Origin: an uncultured bacterium
Lineage (GTDB): Bacteria > Cyanobacteriota > Vampirovibrionia > Gastranaerophilales > Gastranaerophilaceae
Assembly: GCA_945910925.1 (NCBI GenBank)
Contig: CAMDZX010000036.1
Coordinates: forward strand, 1-14,078
Length of the DNA: 14,078 nucleotides
Direction: 5' to 3'
Shown piece by piece: positions 7,756 to 14,078 of the stretch. The notes below the pieces were generated by a model. That model was given only the letters and a program-made list of their open reading frames with translations. It had not been told where the DNA came from and did no database searches. A program made the translations under genes and the position numbers. Position 1 is the stretch's first letter, and every line of letters starts with the position of its first letter.

Positions 7756-8840
7756 TATGTATTACTATCCTTCTTGTTATAAACGTACGCTAAAATTTCT
7801 GCCACCGCCACATACAAGTCTGATGGTATTATACCATCAACCGGGACTGTGTTGTATAAAGCTCGTGCAATTGGACGATTTTCTACTATCGGTACATTAT
7901 TACTTTTTGCAATCTCTCTGATTTTGAAAGCAACATAATCAATCCCTTTTGCCACAACGATAGGTGCGGGAGCAACATTTTTGTCATATTTTATGGCAAC
8001 GGCATAATGTGTCGGATTGGTTACAACTACATCTGCTTTCGGAACATTCGACATCATGCGTTGTTTTGACATTTGAATTTGAATCGATTTAATTTTTGAT
8101 TTGATTTTCGGATCTCCTTCAATGTCTTTGAATTCGTCCTTAACTTCTTGTTTTGTCATTTTTATTGATTTTTCGTATTCCCAATCCTGATATTTTTTAT
8201 CAAGAAATCCCAGAATAATCATTGCTATACACATATTTATAAGCATCTTAATGAGGATTGAACAAATAACCCCCAAAGATGTTGCAGGATCGGCCCCGAG
8301 AATTGCGAAAAGTTCATCCTTTCTTCCGTTTGCTGTTGCATAACCGCAAGAACCAACAACGACAATTTTTATAACAGATTTTACAAATTCAACAATGGTT
8401 CTTGGTTCAAACGGATTAAAAAGTTTTTTTGCGTTTTGCAAAACTCTGCTTGGGGCAATATTATTAAAGTCAAATTTAATTTTTTCTATTGCAAATACCT
8501 GACCGACATTTATTCTTACAATAATCAGAGCCGCAATAGCAAGAGTAAGAAGAAACGGCAGTACAACAGATACACAGACCTTAAAATACGGAGCAAGAAC
8601 TCCCATAATATTATCTGTGCAAACAAAATCAGGGCTGATATTGGTAAATGTAAATCTGAGTAAACCTAACAGTTTGTCCATCATAAACTTACCCATAACG
8701 GTAAGTAACGCTACCGATATGGTGATAACAAGAGCAGATGACAAATCTTTACTCTTGGATATATTCCCACGTTCCCGTTCTTTCTCTCGTCGACGGGGGG
8801 TCGCGGCTTCTGTCTTTTCTGCAGCTGACTCGTTTCCCAT
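7755..8840 (-). CDS. flhB: flagellar biosynthesis protein FlhB (export switch)
   Basis: 361 residues. FlhB sits at the export gate and switches secretion from rod/hook to filament substrates after self-cleavage. Visible features: N-terminal EKTEAATPRRREKERERGNI (8-27), the usual positively charged start; four hydrophobic segments between about 33 and 217; and the NPTH autocleavage site at 275-278, followed by YAVAIKYD and the conserved cytoplasmic tail (PIVVAKG, PIVENRPIARALY). The ATG at 8840 is the only usable start, since an in-frame stop lies at 8856-8858 and no other start codon intervenes. It has no Shine-Dalgarno sequence next to it; a GAGGAG lies 34 nt upstream beyond a hairpin. It is the first gene of the five-gene operon. 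Confidence 0.97.
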   Translation of the reverse strand: MGNESAAEKTEAATPRRREKERERGNISKSKDLSSALVITISVALLTVMGKFMMDKLLGLLRFTFTNISPDFVCTDNIMGVLAPYFKVCVSVVLPFLLTLAIAALIIVRINVGQVFAIEKIKFDFNNIAPSRVLQNAKKLFNPFEPRTIVEFVKSVIKIVVVGSCGYATANGRKDELFAILGADPATSLGVICSILIKMLINMCIAMIILGFLDKKYQDWEYEKSIKMTKQEVKDEFKDIEGDPKIKSKIKSIQIQMSKQRMMSNVPKADVVVTNPTHYAVAIKYDKNVAPAPIVVAKGIDYVAFKIREIAKSNNVPIVENRPIARALYNTVPVDGIIPSDLYVAVAEILAYVYNKKDSNT

Positions 8841-8849
8841 AAGATATAC

Positions 8850-8880
8850 GGTTGGTTATAATAAACCGAACCTACTCCTC
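8850..8880 (-). promoter_or_regulatory. probable split ribosome-binding site (SD plus spacer hairpin) of flhB
   Basis: On the flhB mRNA, GAGGAG (8875-8880) is followed two bases later by a hairpin at 8872-8850: GGTT, a bulged C, GGTT, loop TATTAT, then AACCAACC. This gives 8 Watson-Crick pairs. The AUG starts 9 nt after the hairpin. Unfolded, the SD-to-AUG gap is 34 nt, too long for initiation; with the 23-nt hairpin looped out it is 11 nt. Split sites of this kind are known from phage T4 genes. No other SD is visible for flhB. Confidence 0.5.
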
Positions 8881-8889
8881 ATCAAGTTT

Positions 8890-8952
8890 TGTACGTACAT
8901 TAATATTCTATCATATACAAGCTTATATAAAAAATCGTAACGGATATGTTAC
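8890..8952. other. two dyads in the flhB upstream region
   Basis: The flhB upstream region holds a perfect 10-bp palindrome TGTACGTACA (8890-8899) and a spaced dyad GTAAC-N6-GTTAC (8937-8952). Either could be an operator half-site pair. I could not assign a convincing sigma70 or sigma28 promoter here; the AT-rich run between the two dyads, with TATGAT on the - strand, is the likeliest core. Confidence 0.3.
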
Positions 8953-8966
8953 AAACCTTTTGAAAT

Positions 8967-9007
8967 AAAAACAAGTCGAAAACAATTTCCTGTTTCGACT
9001 TGTTTTT
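8967..9007 (-). terminator. rho-independent terminator of metG
   Basis: A 15-bp perfect stem (AAAAACAAGTCGAAA at 8967-8981, TTTCGACTTGTTTTT at 8993-9007) with an 11-nt loop starts 16 nt after the metG stop. On the - strand the descending arm ends in five T followed by ATTT. It separates metG transcription from the flhB operon downstream. Confidence 0.92.
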
Positions 9008-9022
9008 GATGATTAATTTATT

Positions 9023-10585
9023 CTAACCTTTCTTCTTGGTTTTATCGGCAAGTTCACTATCCAGTCTTAGGAATACTGGATGTATATCAGCTTTATCAAT
9101 CAAGTGTCCGACTTTTATATTGTCGGCTTTTAAATCCTGTAATTTGATTGATAAATCATAAGATAGTTGTTTTGCCATATCTTGTGCAATATTAGGACAG
9201 TATGGATAAATAAGACTTGAAACAACACACATTACATCAAGAACTGATGTTAAAACCTGTCCGCATTTATCTGTTTCTCCATTCTTAGCAAGTGCCCAAG
9301 GCTCAGAGTCTGTAATATATTTGTTTGCAGCATCGACAAGTGACATTATTTTTAATCCTGCTTCTTGGACTTCGTAATAATCAAAATGATGCATAACTTC
9401 TTTTGTTGTTTTTTCTGCAAGTTCAGAGAGTTCCGTATTCACCTTAAATTCAGGTTTTATATCCCCATCAAAGTATTTAACAAGCATTGAAAGGGTTCTG
9501 TTTAGAAGGTTACCCATTGAATTTGCAAGGTGTGCGTTTACTTTTTCTTTGAAATCGTCATCGGAATAGTTGCCGTCTTTACCGCAAGGTGCAGCAGTTG
9601 ACATATAATATCTGAAAGCATCCGGCTGAGTCAGTTCAAAACTTTCAAGTACTGAGGTTGGAGAAATTACATTACCCAAAGATTTTGACATCTTTGTTTC
9701 GTCAATCGTAATCCAGCCGTGTGCAAGAATATGTTCAGGTAACGGTAATTCAAGAGCCATAAGTATTGCCAACCAGTATATGCTGTGGAATTTAAGAATG
9801 TCTTTTCCGATTACTTGAACATTGGCAGGCCATAGAGATTTGAATTGTTCGGATGAACCGTCAGGATCATATCCAATTGCTGTAATATAGTTTGAAAGTG
9901 CATCAATCCAGACGTATATTACTTGTTCAGGGTCATCTAATACATCAATTCCCCAAGTTACATTTGATTTTGCACGAGAAACCGATATATCTTCAATATT
10001 TTCTAATTGGTTTAAAACTTCATTTGCACGGAAAGCAGGAACTATAAAATCAGGGTTTTGTTTAATGTGTTTTATAATTGCATCTTTGTATTTAGAAAGT
10101 TTGAAGAAATAGTTTTCTTCACTGACTACTTCAGGTTTCTTTAGGTGGTCAGGACAAAGTCCGTCTTCCGTTAAATCTTTTTCATTAAGGAATGCTTCGC
10201 ATCCGCTGCAATAAAGTCCTGTGTACGAATGTTTGTATATATCACCTTTTTCAACAAGTTTTTTGAATATTTTTTGAACAACTTTTTCGTGATAATCATC
10301 GGTAGTTCTTACAAAGTGATTATAATCTATTCCAAGCGCTTTCCAAGCGTCAGTGAACATCTGAGCATTTTTATCACAGAGTTCTTTCGGTGTAATTCCT
10401 TTTTCTGCAGCGGTTTTTTGGATTTTAATGCCGTGTTCGTCAGTTCCTGTTAGGAAAAATGCATTATCGCATCTTTGTGTAAAATGTCTGAAAATTACAT
10501 CCGTTAAAATCTTCTCGTAGGCGTGACCTATGTGTGGTGCACCGTTAACATAATCAATTGCAGTTGTTGTATAAAACTTGTTCAT
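9023..10585 (-). CDS. metG: methionyl-tRNA synthetase
   Basis: 520 residues; charges tRNA-Met with methionine using ATP in the cytoplasm. Class I signatures are intact: HIGH at 18-21 and KMSKS at 298-302. Between the Rossmann halves lies a single zinc knuckle, C126-x2-C129 with C144-x2-H147. The anticodon-binding alpha-helical region follows (NSMGNLLNRTLSM). The protein ends at about the end of that domain, so the C-terminal tRNA-binding (EMAP/Arc1p-like) dimerisation domain of longer MetG forms is absent. The ATG at 10583-10585 has AAGGGG 8 nt upstream. It has its own promoter overlapping the tail of the upstream gene and its own terminator, so it appears to be a single-gene unit. Confidence 0.98.
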   Translation of the reverse strand: MNKFYTTTAIDYVNGAPHIGHAYEKILTDVIFRHFTQRCDNAFFLTGTDEHGIKIQKTAAEKGITPKELCDKNAQMFTDAWKALGIDYNHFVRTTDDYHEKVVQKIFKKLVEKGDIYKHSYTGLYCSGCEAFLNEKDLTEDGLCPDHLKKPEVVSEENYFFKLSKYKDAIIKHIKQNPDFIVPAFRANEVLNQLENIEDISVSRAKSNVTWGIDVLDDPEQVIYVWIDALSNYITAIGYDPDGSSEQFKSLWPANVQVIGKDILKFHSIYWLAILMALELPLPEHILAHGWITIDETKMSKSLGNVISPTSVLESFELTQPDAFRYYMSTAAPCGKDGNYSDDDFKEKVNAHLANSMGNLLNRTLSMLVKYFDGDIKPEFKVNTELSELAEKTTKEVMHHFDYYEVQEAGLKIMSLVDAANKYITDSEPWALAKNGETDKCGQVLTSVLDVMCVVSSLIYPYCPNIAQDMAKQLSYDLSIKLQDLKADNIKVGHLIDKADIHPVFLRLDSELADKTKKKG

Positions 10586-10614
10586 TGTTATAACCCCTTC
10601 TTTTTCCAGAAAAG

Positions 10615-10643
10615 ATTATAACATAGACATGTTAAGCTGTAAT
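10615..10643 (-). promoter_or_regulatory. sigma70-type promoter of metG
   Basis: On the - strand, ATTACA (10643-10638; 4 of 6 consensus) and a perfect TATAAT (10620-10615) are separated by 17 nt. The -35 box lies within the last codons of the preceding transglycosylase gene. Transcription would start near 10608, giving a leader of about 22 nt that carries the AAGGGG site. Confidence 0.6.
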
Positions 10644-11387
10644 CCTAAGATTTTTATTTTGGTTCAGTTGACTATAATAACCGTTTACTCTTTGAACATA
10701 TGTTGCATCACTTGCGCTATGTGTTTTTAAATATGATTTTGCGCCACCGATACCTCTGTTATATGCAAGCAGAGCTTTATCATAATCGCCGCCAAAGGTA
10801 TTTAGACATTGTGCAAAATATTTGCAGCCTTGATTTAAATTGTTATCAATATCAGTTAAATTACCTTTAAAATATCTTGAATTAAGCTGCATAAGTCCGT
10901 AATCGCTTGTTGAAGAAACTGCATTCGGATTAAAACCGGATTCGTTCATAATAAGAGCTTTGACTCTATTTGGGTCAATTCCATATTTATTTGCATACTG
11001 TTCAATTTTAGCATCGTATTTATTTGAAAATCCTTTACTGACAGATGCATTTCCTTGACGGCGTTTTTGTTTAATATTGTTGTCATTTGTTACGATTGTG
11101 CTTATTGTATATGGATTAAATTCTTGAAAATCCGAATTTTGACTTGTTTCTTGTGTTTTTGATTGAGTTTCGGTTTGAGAGTTATCAAATAATGAGCCGT
11201 TAGCATCAAATCTTTTGCCGTTAAATTCAAACGATTCTCCATCCCAAGATTTTACAGTACGATTATATAGTCTTTTTTCTTTGCCAGCATCAACTTCTTT
11301 ATTATCATTTCCGCCATATTGTTTTGAGTCACATAATGTGCCGATAGCTTTTCTGTATCCTTGTAAAGTCCCTAATTTTATACCCAT
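10632..11387 (-). CDS. lytic transglycosylase (SLT domain) without signal peptide
   Basis: 251 residues. The C-terminal part (about 125-245) is an SLT lytic transglycosylase domain, which cleaves peptidoglycan glycan strands. It shows the helix with catalytic E149 in MNESGFNPNAVS (147-158), DYGLMQLN (162-169), and AYNRG (208-212). The DYGLMQ form resembles the specialised transglycosylases of type III/IV secretion systems more than large Slt70. The first 120 residues are polar, low-complexity in places (Gln/Thr/Ser-rich 65-90), and include no signal peptide or TM segment. Yet the substrate lies outside the membrane, so export by a non-Sec route such as the flagellar apparatus is a reasonable guess. 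The ATG at 11387 has GGGG 14 nt upstream, within a leader element shared with the next gene. Confidence 0.88.
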   Translation of the reverse strand: MGIKLGTLQGYRKAIGTLCDSKQYGGNDNKEVDAGKEKRLYNRTVKSWDGESFEFNGKRFDANGSLFDNSQTETQSKTQETSQNSDFQEFNPYTISTIVTNDNNIKQKRRQGNASVSKGFSNKYDAKIEQYANKYGIDPNRVKALIMNESGFNPNAVSSTSDYGLMQLNSRYFKGNLTDIDNNLNQGCKYFAQCLNTFGGDYDKALLAYNRGIGGAKSYLKTHSASDATYVQRVNGYYSQLNQNKNLRITA

Positions 11388-11397
11388 AATAAGTCTT

Positions 11398-11409
11398 AAT
11401 TCCCCTATA
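11398..11409 (-). promoter_or_regulatory. shared leader element, copy 1 (TATAGGGGAATT)
   Basis: TATAGGGGAATT lies just upstream of the transglycosylase ATG. An identical 12-mer precedes the 666-residue protein gene (13468-13479). Extended by six bases the two read TTAAnnTATAGGGGAATT. AGGGG could act as a ribosome-binding site; the flanking TATA part could belong to a promoter. Confidence 0.4.
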
Positions 11410-11460
11410 TATTAATAAAGTATTTTTATTGGGAAAAATTGACTTTTATGTTAAGAAATA

Positions 11461-13461
11461 TTAATAAATTCCGTTAAGAACCTTCAAAGCCTGTGCCTCA
11501 ACCTTATCAGCACGAGTGATGGCACTATCAACTAAGCTTCTATCACCATCATGGTGGCTTGGTATCGGTGCAGGAGTTTCTGCAGGAATATATTCTCTGT
11601 CTTTACTGTCATATGGGCTTATAATACCTTCTATTTCACATCTTTCAGACGGAATATAAGGTGGCTCCATCATTATATGTTCGCCGTTTGCCGTTTGTTT
11701 AATAAGATTATCATCAGGCATGTTGTCGATATTAACAGGAGTTTTTTGTTCTTGAGGTGTATTTACGTTTTGAGCCGTATTTTGTGCAGGATTTACCCCT
11801 TGATTTACTCCTTCATTTACCCCTTCGTTTTCTCCTTCTGCCTCAGGTTCTTCATAAGGTTTTCCGAAGATAGCACTTGTAACACCTGATATTACTTTAT
11901 TAACAAGAGGTTCGCATAAGCACATATATATTGCAAATCTTAGAGGATATCCGATAGCATTTTTACCTATCATAGGGAGCATACGTTTTATGTTTCTGAA
12001 CTGAGCAGCTCTTTTTGCACTTCCTGCGAGTTCTGATGTTTTTTCTTTGAATGGTTTCGGTAATTCAAGTGCTACACTTAATCCGCTACCGAGTTTAGCA
12101 AGATATTTTTTGATTCCCGTTAACGGAGTTTTAGGAGCTTTTAAGTTGGTTTTTATTGCATTCCACGCTTTATTGTAGGCAGCTTCATCTTTGTAAACGT
12201 GATTATCAACATTTTTGTTAAATATCTCCAGAGCTTTTCTAAATTTATCAACTTCAGCTTTATTCTTACCGAGATACTGCAAACCGTTTACTGAGTGCAT
12301 TAGTTTGATAGCCAAAGGCATGGATGCAATCCAAGAAACTGCATCGACAGTTCCGCCTACAGCAGTCCCTATTTTTTGTTCTTTAGGCGCATTTACAGTA
12401 TTTTTCAACGCCACACCAAGCCCTAATGCTACCATTATGCTTGCAAGTTTACCACCGTTAAAAGTCAGACCCCTCATAAATAGTTTAGGAATTTTTGCAA
12501 AAGTTTGCCCCAGTTTGGAAGCATGATGAGTATGGCTGGTTAATTTATTATAGCTCATACCAAGATTTGTAGAACGTTTTGTAAATATTCCCAAGAATGG
12601 AATCCAAGAGAATCTTCCTTCAATTGCCTTAGCCAGTTTACCGCCTTTTTTACAAGCTGCAATGATTTGTTGTTCGTATTTTAAAGGATCTTTTGCAAAT
12701 TCTTTGCATAAAGCCTCATCAACACCTAAATGTGAGATTTTGAGTTTTTTGATTTCTTCTGCTATTTTTGCCGGGTCAAGAGCATCAAATGCTTGGGCAG
12801 TACCGCCTAGTCTTATAAATTCCAGTTCTTGAACTGCACGTTTTTGATTTTTAATTTTTCCGAAAAGATTTGTTCCGTATTTTTGTTTTAATTGTTGAAT
12901 TTCAGCTTTTGTTGCTCCTGCTTCTTTTAATGTATGAGGAGTTTCGTTAAGATAAGTTGTGATCGTTTTTGTAGCTTCTTCTAAATCTGCATGTTGCTGT
13001 GTATTCATGAAGCCAATAACTTGACTATTTTCAGGTTTAGTTGGAGTGTTAAACATTGCACTCAATATTGGTTTCTTGTCAATAAATGCTTTCGCACTTG
13101 TTTTGAAACTGCTAAGTCTATTTTTTGTGCCTTGTACAATTCTGCTGTTTCCGTATTTATCCGTTAACCAGTCTCCAAAGCGTCCTAATTTTGACATAAG
13201 TGTTTTATCATAATCCTTGGTACAATTGTTATTAAATGCATCCATCAATTTGTTAAGACCAAGCCATGTACCAAATATATATAACGGTGTTGGAATCCCG
13301 CTACCTTTTCCTTCTTGTTGAAACGTGTCTGCTTGCGGGGTTGAATTAACGCTTTGATACCCTTTTCTTGGTGCAGAAGTTTGCGGGTTAGATTGAAATC
13401 TAACATTTGGGTTAATGTTTTGTTGTTGGTATCTTCTGACTTGGTCATCAATAAGAGTCAC
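11461..13461 (-). CDS. large multi-pass membrane-associated protein of unknown function
   Basis: 666 residues, no domain I recognise. The N-terminus (1-55) is polar, Gln/Asn/Ser-rich and without a signal peptide. Possible membrane segments lie at about 55-75, 337-357, 366-388 and 504-531. Between 80 and 335 it is a basic, mostly helical region. After 535 comes an acidic, Pro/Asn-rich tail with a GVN(E/Q) repeat (547-556), then PPYIPSERCEIEGIISPYDS and a short terminal helix. Basic residues in the core and an acidic disordered tail suggest a membrane-anchored protein with an interacting tail. It starts at GTG (13459-13461) with AGGGG upstream in a leader shared with the transglycosylase gene that follows 73 nt after its stop. 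Joint regulation and an envelope function are inference. Alternatives include a secreted effector-like protein. Confidence 0.8.
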   Translation of the reverse strand: MTLIDDQVRRYQQQNINPNVRFQSNPQTSAPRKGYQSVNSTPQADTFQQEGKGSGIPTPLYIFGTWLGLNKLMDAFNNNCTKDYDKTLMSKLGRFGDWLTDKYGNSRIVQGTKNRLSSFKTSAKAFIDKKPILSAMFNTPTKPENSQVIGFMNTQQHADLEEATKTITTYLNETPHTLKEAGATKAEIQQLKQKYGTNLFGKIKNQKRAVQELEFIRLGGTAQAFDALDPAKIAEEIKKLKISHLGVDEALCKEFAKDPLKYEQQIIAACKKGGKLAKAIEGRFSWIPFLGIFTKRSTNLGMSYNKLTSHTHHASKLGQTFAKIPKLFMRGLTFNGGKLASIMVALGLGVALKNTVNAPKEQKIGTAVGGTVDAVSWIASMPLAIKLMHSVNGLQYLGKNKAEVDKFRKALEIFNKNVDNHVYKDEAAYNKAWNAIKTNLKAPKTPLTGIKKYLAKLGSGLSVALELPKPFKEKTSELAGSAKRAAQFRNIKRMLPMIGKNAIGYPLRFAIYMCLCEPLVNKVISGVTSAIFGKPYEEPEAEGENEGVNEGVNQGVNPAQNTAQNVNTPQEQKTPVNIDNMPDDNLIKQTANGEHIMMEPPYIPSERCEIEGIISPYDSKDREYIPAETPAPIPSHHDGDRSLVDSAITRADKVEAQALKVLNGIY
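11791..11838 (-). repeat. 12-bp in-frame tandem repeat encoding GVN(E/Q)
   Basis: Three near-identical 12-bp units (ATTTACCCCTTG, ATTTACTCCTTC, ATTTACCCCTTC on the + strand) and a decayed fourth lie in the acidic tail of the 666-residue protein. The unit is a multiple of three, so copy number can change without breaking the frame. Confidence 0.75.
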
Positions 13462-13467
13462 GTATAC

Positions 13468-13479
13468 AATTCCCCTATA
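13468..13479 (-). promoter_or_regulatory. shared leader element, copy 2 (TATAGGGGAATT)
   Basis: Identical to the element at 11398-11409. Here AGGGG is 10 nt from the GTG start, a workable Shine-Dalgarno distance. Upstream lies an AT-rich stretch (13480-13548) with an imperfect long dyad of TTAACTTA and CTTAA blocks, between the scpB stop and this gene. I see no GC-rich terminator there. Confidence 0.4.
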
Positions 13480-13548
13480 ACTTAACTTACTTAATAATAT
13501 AAAAACAATTTTTTTATAAATATTGCGTATTTGTTAAGTAATATTAAG

Positions 13549-14064
13549 TTAATCTTCAATCGTAGAGGCTTTTAATAGTTTGTTAATGTCAGATTTCATA
13601 AGGCTTCTGAGATCGCCTTTAAGCTTAAAATATTCTGCAAATTTTGGGGTTGTTCTGATATTAAGCGAGCGTCCGTTTTTATCCTTTGTTCGGGAAATCA
13701 AACCTTTGTCCAAAAGCTCTTGTACGTGTTCGTAAGCATTGGAACGTAATTCTTTCAAATACGCCTGACGAATTGGTTCTTTTAGGGCGATAACCGTTAA
13801 GGTTTTTAAGACAGGAGGTTTTAGTTCAACAGGGCAAAGCTTTTCAACAATATCAAGATGTTCTTCTTTGACCTGCAAGATATATCCGTTTTCATCATCA
13901 ATTTCCAAAGCACCTTCTCTGGATGCGTAATCCATAATAAGCTCCAGAAGTGCTTCTTCAACTCTATCAGGTTCTTCTTCCAGTATTTCTGCAATATCTT
14001 TAACTTGAAGGACTTTAGCCGTTGTAAATAAAACCGCCTCAATCCGTGATTTCAACTGTTCCAT
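13549..14064 (-). CDS. scpB: chromosome segregation/condensation protein ScpB
   Basis: 171 residues, within the usual ScpB range. ScpB is the KITE (winged-helix) subunit that dimerises and joins ScpA to the SMC condensin ring, helping chromosome compaction and segregation in the cytoplasm. Seen here: N-terminal EQLKSRIEAVLFTT (the typical IEAlLF start), two winged-helix halves, the conserved VLKTLTVIALKEPI block (85-98), LLDKGLISR, and the late TTPKFAEYFKL stretch. The canonical RG-V turn after the conserved block is changed to RSNA. The ATG at 14062-14064 has AAGGATAG 8 nt upstream. Its usual partner scpA may lie just beyond the window's right edge, but this is not visible. Confidence 0.93.
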   Translation of the reverse strand: MEQLKSRIEAVLFTTAKVLQVKDIAEILEEEPDRVEEALLELIMDYASREGALEIDDENGYILQVKEEHLDIVEKLCPVELKPPVLKTLTVIALKEPIRQAYLKELRSNAYEHVQELLDKGLISRTKDKNGRSLNIRTTPKFAEYFKLKGDLRSLMKSDINKLLKASTIED

Positions 14065-14078
14065 TTATACTATCCTTA

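Noticed and set aside
11417..11446. AT-rich hairpin (AAAGT-ATTTTT ... AAAAAT-TG-ACTTT) between the 666-residue gene and the transglycosylase gene
   Set aside because: Eleven mostly A-T pairs with a 2-nt bulge and no T tract after it on the - strand; too weak to call a terminator, and expected by chance in such AT-rich DNA.
11387..11450. Possible flagellar sigma28 promoter (TAAA ... CCCAATAA) before the transglycosylase gene
   Set aside because: The gap is 11 nt instead of the usual 15 or so, and the -10 part has several mismatches to GCCGATAA.
13245..13451. - strand 68-codon open frame inside the 666-residue gene
   Set aside because: An out-of-frame shadow of the large gene's N-terminal region with no own ribosome-binding site.
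13480..13548. Imperfect inverted repeat of TTAACTTA/CTTAA blocks after scpB
   Set aside because: Pairing needs a 4-5 nt insertion and is nearly all A-T; no terminator shape and no clear operator symmetry.
1..14078. CRISPR array, insertion sequence, prophage, tRNA/rRNA or toxin-antitoxin genes
   Set aside because: No regularly spaced repeats, transposase or integrase motifs, cloverleaf-like segments or paired small genes were seen; the window reads as ordinary chromosomal operons.

Overview
The window looks like chromosome of a low-GC, flagellated, probably anaerobic bacterium. My best guess is the non-photosynthetic gut sister lineage of cyanobacteria (Melainabacteria/Vampirovibrionia, Gastranaerophilales). 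The guess rests on AT-rich coding sequence, the mix of flagellar export genes, a PilZ protein, a short methionyl-tRNA synthetase and ScpB, and several lineage-specific-looking proteins I cannot place elsewhere. It comes from recall of family style, not from a search. I see no rRNA, tRNA, CRISPR array, insertion sequence or integrase, and no gene-free stretch longer than about 200 bases.

Layout, left to right. (1) 2-721 (+): 3' end of a Cys-free, Thr/Ala-rich protein ending in a charged helix, probably secreted or surface-located. A strong hairpin at 801-832 can terminate both it and the converging gene. (2) 855-2591 (-): a zinc metallopeptidase of the dipeptidyl-peptidase III (M49) type with HEXXH. 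(3) 2720-3592 (+): a response-regulator-like GGDEF protein with a degenerate receiver domain and an altered GGDEF loop (GDEEF). Its terminator lies inside the coding sequence of the convergent neighbour. (4) 8840 down to 3589 (-): a tightly packed operon of flhB, flhA, a PilZ c-di-GMP receptor, a two-TM small protein and a short PLP-dependent Orn/Lys/Arg decarboxylase-like enzyme. Adjacent genes overlap or lie 12 nt apart. (5) 10585-9023 (-): metG with its own promoter and a textbook terminator. (6) 11387-10632 (-): a lytic transglycosylase without a signal peptide. (7) 13461-11461 (-): a 666-residue multi-pass protein of unknown function with a small GVN repeat. (8) 14064-13549 (-): scpB.

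How they fit together. FlhA and FlhB form the flagellar type III export gate. The PilZ protein in the same operon and the GGDEF protein converging on it suggest a local c-di-GMP link to motility, although the altered GGDEF loop makes enzymatic output doubtful. The lytic transglycosylase and the 666-residue protein share an unusual leader element (TTAAnnTATAGGGGAATT), which suggests common control and perhaps a joint envelope role. MetG and ScpB are housekeeping genes.

The most interesting non-coding signals are a probable split ribosome-binding site in front of flhB, the shared leader element, and the terminator nested in the convergent gene. I found no convincing complete new defence or mobile system.
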